From positions 35,022-59,001 of the forward strand of contig FR884052.1 of assembly GCA_000435495.1 (NCBI GenBank): a stretch of DNA of 23,980 nucleotides. Direction: 5' to 3'. The notes under the pieces were generated by a model. The model did no database searches. It saw nothing but the letters and a program-made list of their open reading frames with translations, and was not told the origin of the DNA. Shown here piece after piece: positions 1 through 6,738 of this stretch (positions are counted from its first letter, which is position 1; every line of letters starts with the position of its first letter). Made by a program: the position numbers and the translations under genes. This stretch comes from Firmicutes bacterium CAG:552. Lineage in GTDB: Bacteria; Bacillota; Clostridia; Christensenellales; Pumilibacteraceae.

Positions 1-248
1 CAGCGGCAGCCGTTTTGGATAAGGCGGGATGTCAGGAATACGTTCTATGTGACAAGTATTCTTGCAAAACCGATTTTGTTTCCTTTCGAAAGATTTCCGC
101 ATTCGGCGGCATAAAAGACGTTTTGTACGAAAACTGCGTAAAATTTTCTTTGTTCGTTCCGTCCGGAGAAAGCATTGCGAATTTTGTCGACAAAACGTGC
201 GGCAGACTCGAGGCGCAAAAAATCGGCGAAGAGTATATTATTATTTAG
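1..248 (+). CDS. YigZ/IMPACT family protein, C-terminal part (5' end outside window)
   Basis: Only the last 81 or so residues are present; the reading frame is open from base 3 and runs off the left edge. The pattern A-x-x-x-L-D-K-A-G followed by V-L-C-D-K-Y, a V-P-S-G-E-S segment, and a T-C-G-R...G-E-E-Y ending matches my memory of the C-terminal DUF1949 domain of YigZ-type proteins. These pair an N-terminal IMPACT/UPF0029 domain with this ferredoxin-like domain and are thought to act in translation-related regulation. The N-terminal domain lies outside the window, so the family call rests on a short tail. A start inside the window (TTG at 15) has no ribosome binding site and should not be used. 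Confidence 0.6.
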   Translation, partial: AAAVLDKAGCQEYVLCDKYSCKTDFVSFRKISAFGGIKDVLYENCVKFSLFVPSGESIANFVDKTCGRLEAQKIGEEYIII

Positions 249-287
249 TTAAAAATTGCCAATCGGCAAATATAAGGAGATATAAAA

Positions 288-1352
288 ATGGAAACTGTTA
301 AAGTTATCAAAACTACCGAACCTAAAGCAAAGCCTACCGGACCGCTCGGCTTCGGAAAGTACTTTACCGACCACATGTTTATTATGGAATACGAAGACGG
401 CGAATGGAAAAACGCTCGTATTCAGCCGTATCAGAACCTTTCGCTCGCTCCGAGCGCATCCGTTTTGCATTACGCACAGGGCATATTCGAAGGCGCTAAA
501 GCTTATAAAAACGCTCAGGGCGAGATAAGATTGTTCCGTCTTATGGACAATCTCGACCGTATGTGCGATTCGGCAGAAAGACTTTGCATGCCCGTATTTG
601 ACAAGAAGTTTGTATTTAACGCAATCAAGAAGCTCATTCTTTTGGAGCAAGATTGGATTCCGACAGATCCTGGCACCGCTCTTTACATCCGTCCTTCGAT
701 GATTGCTACCGAACCCGCTCTCGGCGTTCACGCATCCAAGACTTATACGATGTTCGTTATTCTCAGCCCCGTAGGCGCATATTACGCAAAGGGACTTGCA
801 CCCGTATCGCTCTTTGTAGAAGAAAATTATACGAGAGCAGCTAAAGGCGGCACCGGCGGACACAAAGTTATCGGTAACTACGCAGCCAGCATGAAGGCGG
901 GCGAGCTTGCAAGAGCAAAGGGTTACGAGCAAGCTTTGTGGCTTGACGCTAAATATCATCGCTATGTGGAAGAAGTCGGCGCAATGAACATTTTCTTCGT
1001 TATCGACCACGTGGTTTATACTCCGGCGCTTAAAGGTTCCATTCTTCCCGGTATCACTCGTAGAAGCGTTATAAAGTTACTTAAGAGCCACGGCTACAAA
1101 GTTAAGGAAGGCAACGTAGATATCCGCAAAGTGGTAGAAGCTGCTAAGAACGGTACTCTTAACGAAGTATTCGGTACCGGCACCGCAGCTGTTATTTCTC
1201 CCGTAGGTTCCTTCAATTATCAGGGAACGGATTACGTCGTAAACGGCGGCGAGATGGGCGAAATAAGCAAGAGCTTGTACGACGAGCTCACCGGAATCCA
1301 GTGCGGCAAATATCCCGATAAGTATAGATGGGTTAAGATTATTCAAAAGTAA
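288..1352 (+). CDS. ilvE: Branched-chain amino acid aminotransferase (class IV PLP enzyme)
   Basis: It interconverts leucine, isoleucine and valine with their 2-oxo acids, using 2-oxoglutarate/glutamate and PLP, in the cytoplasm. The 354-residue length and motifs fit the long BCAT type II subgroup. They include an early F-G-K-Y-F-T-D-H-M segment, A-Q-G-I-F-E-G-A-K-A-Y, L-Y-I-R-P, then G-H-K-V-I-G-N-Y-A-A-S with Lys193 as the predicted PLP lysine, Q-A-L-W-L-D-A and V-E-E-V-G-A-M-N-I-F-F-V. The G-T-G-T-A-A-V-I-S-P loop near the C-terminus binds the phosphate. The two residues after Lys193 are Val-Ile, where Gly-Gly or Leu-Gly is more usual. The start ATG has AAGGAGA about 10 nt upstream. No T-box or long leader precedes it; the leader is under 40 nt from the previous stop. 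A terminator follows. Confidence 0.95.
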   Translation: METVKVIKTTEPKAKPTGPLGFGKYFTDHMFIMEYEDGEWKNARIQPYQNLSLAPSASVLHYAQGIFEGAKAYKNAQGEIRLFRLMDNLDRMCDSAERLCMPVFDKKFVFNAIKKLILLEQDWIPTDPGTALYIRPSMIATEPALGVHASKTYTMFVILSPVGAYYAKGLAPVSLFVEENYTRAAKGGTGGHKVIGNYAASMKAGELARAKGYEQALWLDAKYHRYVEEVGAMNIFFVIDHVVYTPALKGSILPGITRRSVIKLLKSHGYKVKEGNVDIRKVVEAAKNGTLNEVFGTGTAAVISPVGSFNYQGTDYVVNGGEMGEISKSLYDELTGIQCGKYPDKYRWVKIIQK

Positions 1353-1364
1353 TCGGCAAAAGAA

Positions 1365-1394
1365 AAGGGCGTTTGACGAGAGTCAAGCGCCTTT
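1365..1394 (+). terminator. Intrinsic terminator after ilvE
   Basis: A 13-pair stem joins 1365-1377 with 1382-1394 around a GAGA tetraloop; one G-T wobble sits mid-stem and another near the base. The T-run is short (TTT), and AATTTTT follows 12-18 nt later, so termination may be partial and malic enzyme could be read through in part. Confidence 0.65.
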
Positions 1395-1430
1395 ACCGAT
1401 AAGCGAATTTTTAATACTGTAGGTTTTATT

Positions 1431-2588
1431 ATGGATTACATGCAAATTGCTTTACAAAAGCACGAAGAGTGGAATGGCAAATTGGAAGTGGTTTCGAGAG
1501 TTCCTCTCCAAACAAAAGAAGATTTGTCTACGGCGTATACTCCAGGGGTGGCTGCTCCTTGTCTGGAAATAGCCAAAGACCCGGAGAAGGCGTATGTTTA
1601 TACGAGAAAGAACAATCTTGTAGCCGTGGTTTCGGACGGCAGCGCAGTGCTTGGCTTGGGTAATATAGGAGGCTTGGCAGGTATGCCCGTTATGGAAGGA
1701 AAGAGCATACTGTTTAAGAAATTCGGAGGTGTAGACGCCTTTCCTATATGCCTGGATACGCAAGATACTCAAGAGATAATCGATACCGTGACAAACATTG
1801 CTCCGTGCTTCGGCGGCATAAATCTCGAAGATATATCTGCTCCGAGATGTTTCGAGATCGAAAAAGCGTTGATAGAGAGATTAAATATCCCGGTTTTTCA
1901 CGACGACCAACACGGCACAGCAATAGTTGTATTGGCTGCGGTAGTCAATTCGCTTAAAATCGTGGGCAAGGAACTGGCAAAAGTAAGGATTTGCATATCC
2001 GGCGCAGGAGCGGCAGGCTCGGCTATATGTCGCTTGCTTTTGGCAGCAGGCGCCGAGGATATAGTAGTAACGTGCAGCAAAGGCGTTATTTACAACGGCA
2101 TGGAAGGACTCGATCCGTTTAAAAAAGAACTTTCGACGCTTATTAACCATAGAGGTGTAAAGGGTGGTTTAAAAGAAGCAATACAAGGTTGCGACGTGTT
2201 TATCGGCGTAAGTAAAGCCGGTTTACTTACCGGTGAAATGGTTGAGAGTATGGCAAAAGATGCTATAATATTTGCCATGGCTAATCCAACCCCGGAAATT
2301 TTCCCGGACGAAGCAAAAAAACACGGAGCTAAGGTAGTCGGCACAGGGCGAAGCGATTATCCCAATCAAATAAATAACGTTTTGGTGTTCCCGGGATTCT
2401 TTAGAGGCGTTCTGGATGCCAGAGTAACCAAGATTACAGAGCGGATGAAAATTAACGCAGCGTATGCGCTTGCCGCTTTGGTAAAAGACGACGAACTTTC
2501 TTCCGACTACGTTTTGCCGGGCGCATTCGATAAACGAGTGGCAAGCGCAATAGCGCAAAGCGTCATGCAGACGGCTAAAGAAAGTTAG
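1431..2588 (+). CDS. Malic enzyme (oxaloacetate-decarboxylating malate dehydrogenase)
   Basis: It converts malate to pyruvate plus CO2 with reduction of NAD(P). The 385 residues fit the short bacterial form lacking a phosphotransacetylase domain. An A-Y-T-P-G-V motif carries the general acid Tyr36. E-G-K-S-I-L-F carries Lys91. The metal-binding N-L-E-D-I (133-134) and V-F-H-D-D-Q-H-G-T (Asp158/159) motifs are intact. The Rossmann motif G-A-G-A-A-G-S-A (191-198) opens the cofactor domain. NAD versus NADP preference cannot be decided here. The start ATG at 1431 has only a weak upstream purine patch (GTAGG); ATG at 1440 is an alternative. It overlaps the convergent small gene by 4 nt at its stop. 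Confidence 0.93.
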   Translation: MDYMQIALQKHEEWNGKLEVVSRVPLQTKEDLSTAYTPGVAAPCLEIAKDPEKAYVYTRKNNLVAVVSDGSAVLGLGNIGGLAGMPVMEGKSILFKKFGGVDAFPICLDTQDTQEIIDTVTNIAPCFGGINLEDISAPRCFEIEKALIERLNIPVFHDDQHGTAIVVLAAVVNSLKIVGKELAKVRICISGAGAAGSAICRLLLAAGAEDIVVTCSKGVIYNGMEGLDPFKKELSTLINHRGVKGGLKEAIQGCDVFIGVSKAGLLTGEMVESMAKDAIIFAMANPTPEIFPDEAKKHGAKVVGTGRSDYPNQINNVLVFPGFFRGVLDARVTKITERMKINAAYALAALVKDDELSSDYVLPGAFDKRVASAIAQSVMQTAKES

Positions 2589-2836
2589 GAATAAAACTTA
2601 GTAAGCATACCCAATATTTCGTTGGAAGCAAAGCTCTCTATGGCAGAAAATCCCGTCACGGAGGGCTTTTTTTCTGCCATTTTCATGAGCGATACCAGTT
2701 GTTCCGTTTTTTCGTTCTTCGGCATAATGCTTTCTATAGCCTTGCTTTTGTCACCGCACTTAAGCGCCGTAACGATTTTCAGCATATCGGAGTTGCCGCC
2801 TTTGAGGATAAGCGGCAACAGCGTTTCAATATTCAT
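2585..2836 (-). CDS. Small helical protein of unknown function, 83 aa
   Basis: I do not recognise this family. The ATG at 2836 is preceded by TATGGAGGAATCAC, a strong Shine-Dalgarno at good spacing, so the gene is very likely real. The protein starts M-N-I-E-T-L-L-P-L-I-L-K-G-G and is predicted almost all helical. It has no signal peptide and no Cys pair; a central Lys-rich stretch precedes a tail resembling G-F-S-A-I-E-S-F-A-S-N-E-I-L. It is divergent from the 79-aa gene across an 80-nt gap and convergent with malic enzyme, overlapping it by 4 nt. An 11-bp inverted repeat sits inside it (2640-2680). Confidence 0.75.
   Translation of the reverse strand: MNIETLLPLILKGGNSDMLKIVTALKCGDKSKAIESIMPKNEKTEQLVSLMKMAEKKPSVTGFSAIESFASNEILGMLTKFYS
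2640..2680 (+). terminator. Possible malic enzyme terminator inside the opposing gene
   Basis: ATGGCAGAAAA (2640-2650) and TTTTCTGCCAT (2670-2680) form a perfect 11-bp inverted repeat, with an extra CCC/GGG pair inside the loop. On the plus strand it lies 52 nt after the malic enzyme stop and is followed by TTT only. It could end the malic enzyme transcript, or it could be a chance product of two Ala/Glu-coding stretches. The weak T-run keeps confidence low. Confidence 0.35.
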
Positions 2837-2916
2837 GTGATTCCTCCATACAAAGTATTCACTATTTAATATATTCGAGCATAAAGATTACAGACACAGT
2901 TTTTGTGGAGGGATAT

Positions 2917-3156
2917 ATGAAAGATTTAAAAAGTTTTAAGAATACGGCGCAAAGTCCGGAGGAAACGTTAAACAAATACAAGGATCTGACCGACGACGAG
3001 CTCATCGGTTTGCTGATTTCTCAAGTCAAAAAAGCAAAGGAAAAAGGCGAACTCGACGCCGAACAGACGAAACGTTTCGTGGAGATTGTTTCGCCCAGGT
3101 TGACCGAAGAACAACGGCAAAAACTTGATGCGGTTATGAAAATGGCCGACATGTAG
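2917..3156 (+). CDS. Small charged helical protein of unknown function, 79 aa
   Basis: The start is placed at ATG 2917 because GGAGGG (2907-2912) lies four bases upstream. An in-frame GTG at 2905 overlaps that site and is unlikely. The protein has a K-Y-K-D-L-T-D-D-E-L-I-G-L-L segment, a G-E-L-D-A-E-Q-T turn, and an L-T-E-E-E-Q-like turn (L-T-E-E-Q-R-Q-K-L) near the end. This suggests three amphipathic helices in a soluble cytoplasmic protein. I recall similar short uncharacterised proteins in Clostridia but cannot name a family. It is divergent from the 83-aa gene and ends 3 nt before the convergent cysteine-desulfurase-like gene. Confidence 0.8.
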   Translation: MKDLKSFKNTAQSPEETLNKYKDLTDDELIGLLISQVKKAKEKGELDAEQTKRFVEIVSPRLTEEQRQKLDAVMKMADM

Positions 3157-3159
3157 CCG

Positions 3160-4260
3160 TTATATTTGTTTTATTGACTCTACCAGATAATCGATATCTT
3201 TAAAGTCATTGTCCGGTCCGACCGAAGCTCTGACCATTCCTCTGTCTATAGTGCCGTACGCTTTGTGGAGCAGCGGAGCGCAATGAAGTCCGCAACGCAA
3301 ACATAAGCCCTTTTCGCCGAGAGCGTCGCAGGTAAACGCCGAATCATAGTTTTTTACATTAAATGCAATTATTCCGGCGACGGGATCTTTTGTGTATACC
3401 GTGGCGCAACGTTTTAGTTTTACAAACGCATATCTGCCCAATGTTTCTACTTTTTTTCGCCACTTTTCACAGCTGCGTTTGTATACGGTAATGGCGGCAT
3501 TAAGTCCCATTATGGCAGGCAATGGCAAAGTGCCGCTTTCCAGACCTTCGGGCAAGTCGTTAGGCTGCGTAAGGTTAGCGGACATTGTTCCAGTACCGCC
3601 TTTACGCAACGGCATAAGTTCGACTTTTTCGTTAAACATCAGCAGACCTACTCCTTGCGGCGCATGCAGACCTTTGTGCGGCGCAACGGCTATTATGTCA
3701 CCGCAAATTTCGCTCGGCATAATGCTGCCTACGGCTTGAGCTGCGTCTGTAAGCATTATAATTCCGGTGCCTTGTAGCCGGCGATACACTTCTTTATAAG
3801 GCAAAACCGTGCCGGTAACGTTGCTTACCGCATTTATAACTACAAGTTTCGTGCGCCTATCTATTGCATCGAGGACGGCTTGTTCCGTTATAATGCCTTC
3901 ACTGTCGGGATTTACTATCGTAAGAGATATTTTGCCGCTGTTTTTTAGATCGTATAGCGGGCGCAATACGCTGTTATGCTCGAAGGCTGTTGTTACGACG
4001 TTACCTCTGATGTTTAAACCGTATATGGCCAGATTCAGCGAATCGGTGCAACCGTAAGTAAATATTGTGCGTTGCGGCTCGAATCCGAACAAATTCGCTG
4101 CCTTCACTCTGGTGTCGTTGAGCGCAAACGCCGCTTTTTTAGCATAATAATGTCCGGCTCTGCCTGCATTAGCCGACAAATTTTTTAAAGTAGCGCTTAC
4201 CGAAGATATGACTTCGTGCGGTTTATAAAAAGATGTGGAAGAATTATCGAGATATATCAT
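3160..4260 (-). CDS. Cysteine desulfurase family protein (class V aminotransferase)
   Basis: A PLP enzyme of the NifS/SufS-like class V group, predicted to remove sulfur (or selenium) from cysteine-type substrates. Motifs in order: M-I-Y-L-D-N-S-S-T at the N-terminus, E-H-N-S with the PLP-stacking His, T-D-A-A-Q-A-V-G, then P-H-K-G-L-H-A-P-Q-G with the PLP lysine at about residue 196. R-C-G-L-H-C-A-P near the C-terminus holds the expected active-site Cys (about 327). This pattern resembles the EF2568-like family that often accompanies selenium genes. ATG at 4260 is chosen because GGAG lies 8 nt upstream; a TTG at 4281 would add seven residues without a better site. Its divergent neighbour is a DUF3343 protein. 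Confidence 0.88.
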   Translation of the reverse strand: MIYLDNSSTSFYKPHEVISSVSATLKNLSANAGRAGHYYAKKAAFALNDTRVKAANLFGFEPQRTIFTYGCTDSLNLAIYGLNIRGNVVTTAFEHNSVLRPLYDLKNSGKISLTIVNPDSEGIITEQAVLDAIDRRTKLVVINAVSNVTGTVLPYKEVYRRLQGTGIIMLTDAAQAVGSIMPSEICGDIIAVAPHKGLHAPQGVGLLMFNEKVELMPLRKGGTGTMSANLTQPNDLPEGLESGTLPLPAIMGLNAAITVYKRSCEKWRKKVETLGRYAFVKLKRCATVYTKDPVAGIIAFNVKNYDSAFTCDALGEKGLCLRCGLHCAPLLHKAYGTIDRGMVRASVGPDNDFKDIDYLVESIKQI

Positions 4261-4291
4261 GTCAAGTTCTCCGTGCCTCAAATATAATGGA

Positions 4292-4312
4292 GTATAATAT
4301 ATTACATTATAC
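4292..4312. promoter_or_regulatory. Dyad-symmetric site between divergent genes
   Basis: GTATAAT (4292-4298) and ATTATAC (4306-4312) are a perfect 7-bp inverted repeat with a 7-nt spacer. Each arm contains a TATAAT on one strand, so it may hold overlapping divergent -10 elements. The -35 candidates at 17-nt spacing are poor on both strands. It lies in the 95-nt gap between the cysteine-desulfurase-like gene and the DUF3343 gene and could be an operator. Confidence 0.4.
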
Positions 4313-4355
4313 GAAGCGCAACTGCGATTGCGTACTCGTGGCGGAGGAAAAACAA

Positions 4356-4574
4356 ATGAAATATTTATTCGTATTTAAGTCGAGAACAAGTGCTTTTTCT
4401 TTTATAACGGCTCTTCGTAAGGCGGGAATTGCTGCTGAGATAGTGTCGACTCCGGCGTCGAAGGGCGGCGGCTGCGGATTGAGCGTAAAAGTGAGCGATC
4501 TGTCTAAAGCAAAAAAAGTATTCGGACTGGGCAATTTTCCGTCTTTAACGGGAATATACGTACAAAAACAGTAA
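4356..4574 (+). CDS. DUF3343 (YedF C-terminal-like, putative Se/S carrier) protein, 72 aa
   Basis: The start is ATG 4356, with GCGGAGG about 8 nt upstream; the frame extends further left without a usable site. The protein begins M-K-Y-L-F-V-F-K-S-R-T-S-A, followed by A-G-I-A-A-E-I-V-S-T-P and then G-G-G-C-G-L-S-V-K-V. This is the pattern I know from DUF3343: an F-x-S-x-x-x-A motif and an S/G-C-G-L motif with a single conserved Cys. That domain also forms the C-terminal part of YedF selenium-linked proteins. Its divergent neighbour is a cysteine-desulfurase-like enzyme. Acting as a sulfur or selenium acceptor through that Cys is inference. Confidence 0.8.
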   Translation: MKYLFVFKSRTSAFSFITALRKAGIAAEIVSTPASKGGGCGLSVKVSDLSKAKKVFGLGNFPSLTGIYVQKQ

Positions 4575-4593
4575 TATAACCGACTTATAAAGA

Positions 4594-4622
4594 TTGCATT
4601 CTGTTTGCGTTTGTGCTATACT
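4594..4622 (+). promoter_or_regulatory. Predicted sigma-70 type promoter of the MFS-nth-obg operon
   Basis: TTGCAT (4594-4599) and TATACT (4617-4622) are separated by exactly 17 nt, about 60 nt before the transporter start. It is the best promoter match in the gap, and no comparable promoter was noticed within the six-gene run downstream. Confidence 0.65.
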
Positions 4623-4682
4623 TAGCGTGGCGGCGATGCGAACGCTTTTTCGGCTCGCCATTAACAAAAGGAGCAAAATGCG

Positions 4683-6116
4683 ATGGAAGACAACGGCAAA
4701 ATTAAGCTAAAACTTAATGTAAAGAAAACGATTACCGTAGGACTTGCCTTTATGGCGATATGTATGTTTTGGCAGGTTTACGATAATCTTATGCCATTGA
4801 TGCTCAGAGAATTGGGATTTAAGGAAACTTTGCGAGGCGTGGTTATGTGTTTGGATAACGTGCTTGCATTGGTTCTTTTGCCGTTTATGGGACAATGGTC
4901 AGACAACCTTACCGGAAAAATAAGAAACAAATACGGTAGACGAATGCCGTTTATAGTGGTAGGTTCGATACTTGCGGCGTTCTTTTTCCTTTTGGTTAAT
5001 TTTTCGTTTAATATGGCAAAAGGCGAAACCGTCAACAGCGTATGGCTTGCGATAATGATGGTAACCACTGCCTTTTTGCTGATATCGATGAGTTTGTATC
5101 GTACGCCTGCGGTTGCGCTTATGCCGGACGTTACGCCCAAAGAGATTCGCAGTCAGGGTAACACGATAATCAATATTATGGGTACGATAGGCGGCGTAAT
5201 TCCTACCGCTCTTATGTCTTTTAACGTATTTTTGAAAACTTACGAAACTGTGGAGGACGGAGTCACCGTCAAACATATGGAAGGTAACAACTGGTTGCTT
5301 GTCGGCGTGATAAGCGCACTTATGATTCTTGCCACAATTGTTTTGATGGTTAAGGTTAACGAAAACAAAATGGTAGAAGAAAAACGTAAACTTTTAGAGA
5401 GTATCGGGATAAGCGAAGACAGCGATGTCGAAGTTAAAAAAGACAAGATTTCCATAAAGGAAGGTTTGACGCTCCTGGACAAAGGTCAACGCAAGAGTTT
5501 GCTGTTTATTTTGATTTCGGTTTCCATGTGGTATTTTGCGTACAACGGAGTAACTTCTCATTTTTCGGCGTTCGCTTTGGACGTACTCGGATTGGACAAG
5601 TTTTCTACCGCATTGCTTGTCGGACAAGCGTCGGCGTTTGTATTTTACATTCCGGCAAGTAAGTTAGGCGAAAAAATAGGTAGAAAAAAGACTATTATGC
5701 TGGGTGTAATTCTGATGATTTTAGGATTCGGATTGGGCAGTGTGCTTATTTATACGGTAAAAGACCTCGACTTCCTAAAATATGTTATGTACCCCGTATT
5801 CGTCTTGGTTGGTGCAGGCTGGGCGACTATAAACGTTCATTCGTTTGTCATGAGCGTAGAAATGGCTACCGAAAAAACGACCGGAGTATTTACCGGATTG
5901 TATTATTCGTTCTCCATGGCGGCGCAAATAGTTACGCCGATACTTGCGGGTTTTTGTATGGAAAAAATAGAACCGAGATGCTTGCTCTTATACGCAACGC
6001 TGTTTTCCGTACTTGCTCTCGTAGCGATGAGCTTCGTAAAACACGGTAACGCCGGCGACACCGTGAGAAAACTCGATTTGGCAGATGACCCCGTTGCTTA
6101 CGAAAGAGATGAGTAA
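4683..6116 (+). CDS. MFS transporter, SLC45/sugar-cation symporter-like
   Basis: An integral membrane protein of 477 residues with about twelve predicted helices in two halves, separated by a charged cytoplasmic loop (about residues 222-265). The N-half loop motif G-Q-W-S-D-N-L, with R-N-K-Y-G-R-R-M-P-F-I downstream (about 70-91), is typical of SLC45/sucrose-cation symporter-like MFS proteins. The second half has the matching G-E-K-I-G-R-K-K-T loop. Sugar transport is the likely role, but the substrate cannot be read from sequence. The start ATG at 4683 follows AAAGGAG; an ATG at 4678 is out of frame. It overlaps nth by 8 nt and appears to be the first gene of the operon. Confidence 0.8.
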   Translation: MEDNGKIKLKLNVKKTITVGLAFMAICMFWQVYDNLMPLMLRELGFKETLRGVVMCLDNVLALVLLPFMGQWSDNLTGKIRNKYGRRMPFIVVGSILAAFFFLLVNFSFNMAKGETVNSVWLAIMMVTTAFLLISMSLYRTPAVALMPDVTPKEIRSQGNTIINIMGTIGGVIPTALMSFNVFLKTYETVEDGVTVKHMEGNNWLLVGVISALMILATIVLMVKVNENKMVEEKRKLLESIGISEDSDVEVKKDKISIKEGLTLLDKGQRKSLLFILISVSMWYFAYNGVTSHFSAFALDVLGLDKFSTALLVGQASAFVFYIPASKLGEKIGRKKTIMLGVILMILGFGLGSVLIYTVKDLDFLKYVMYPVFVLVGAGWATINVHSFVMSVEMATEKTTGVFTGLYYSFSMAAQIVTPILAGFCMEKIEPRCLLLYATLFSVLALVAMSFVKHGNAGDTVRKLDLADDPVAYERDE

Positions 6117-6735
6117 CTTAGTCGAAGAGATACTGCAAAGACTCGACGGAAAATATCCTGACGCAGAGTGCGAACTCGACTATAAAACGCCGTTTACGTT
6201 ATTGATAGCGGTAATACTATCTGCGCAGTGCACGGATAAAAGAGTTAACGAAGTTACAAAAGATTTGTTTGTTAAGTACGATACCCCCGCCGAATTTGCT
6301 TCGTTAAAAGTTGAGCAGCTAGAAAAATTAATATATAAGTGCGGATTTTATCATAGTAAAGCAAAAAATATAATAGGAGCGGCAAAAAAGATATGCAGCG
6401 ATTTTGGCGGTGAGGTTCCGTCTACGATGGAAGGATTGCTTTCCTTGCCGGGCGTAGGGCGTAAAACGGCAAACGTAGTGCTTGCCGAGGCGTTTAAGCA
6501 GCAAACCGCACCGGTGGATACTCACGTTTTCAGAGTCAGTCACAGATTAGGGCTTTCGGACGGAAAAACGCCGGAAGAAGTAGAAAAGGATTTGTTGCGC
6601 ATTGTACCTACCGAAAAACTCATTAAGACGCATCATCTTTTGATATTTCACGGAAGGTATACATGCAAAGCAATAAAACCGCAATGCAATGATTGTCCGC
6701 TAATCGATTTATGTAATTTTTATAAGGAAAAATAG
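6109..6735 (+). CDS. nth: Endonuclease III
   Basis: A base-excision repair DNA glycosylase/AP lyase that removes oxidised pyrimidines. The 208-residue protein (start ATG 6109, coupled to the transporter stop by an 8-nt overlap) has the helix-hairpin-helix L-P-G-V-G-R-K-T with catalytic Lys119 and V-D-T-H-V-F-R with catalytic Asp137. A C-x6-C-x2-C-x5-C iron-sulfur loop is formed by Cys186, 193, 196 and 202. Each position is one less than in E. coli Nth, a near-perfect length match. The 24-nt extension upstream of ATG 6109 lies within the transporter frame and is not needed. Confidence 0.97.
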   Translation: MSNLVEEILQRLDGKYPDAECELDYKTPFTLLIAVILSAQCTDKRVNEVTKDLFVKYDTPAEFASLKVEQLEKLIYKCGFYHSKAKNIIGAAKKICSDFGGEVPSTMEGLLSLPGVGRKTANVVLAEAFKQQTAPVDTHVFRVSHRLGLSDGKTPEEVEKDLLRIVPTEKLIKTHHLLIFHGRYTCKAIKPQCNDCPLIDLCNFYKEK

Positions 6736-6738
6736 CAG

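Noticed and set aside
249..287. T-box or other riboswitch before ilvE
   Set aside because: The gap is 39 nt, far too short. Only a 5-bp hairpin (TTGCC/GGCAA) is present.
249..1010. Long minus-strand open frame opposite ilvE (and similar ones opposite the antiporter at 10752-11642 and ntpB at 21684-22475)
   Set aside because: They lie wholly inside confidently identified genes, resemble no known family, and lack ribosome binding sites; they are by-products of the codon use of the real genes.
1373..1402. Promoter for malic enzyme (TTGACG with a GATAAG-like -10)
   Set aside because: The -35 lies inside the terminator stem, the spacing is 19 nt or more and the -10 match is poor.
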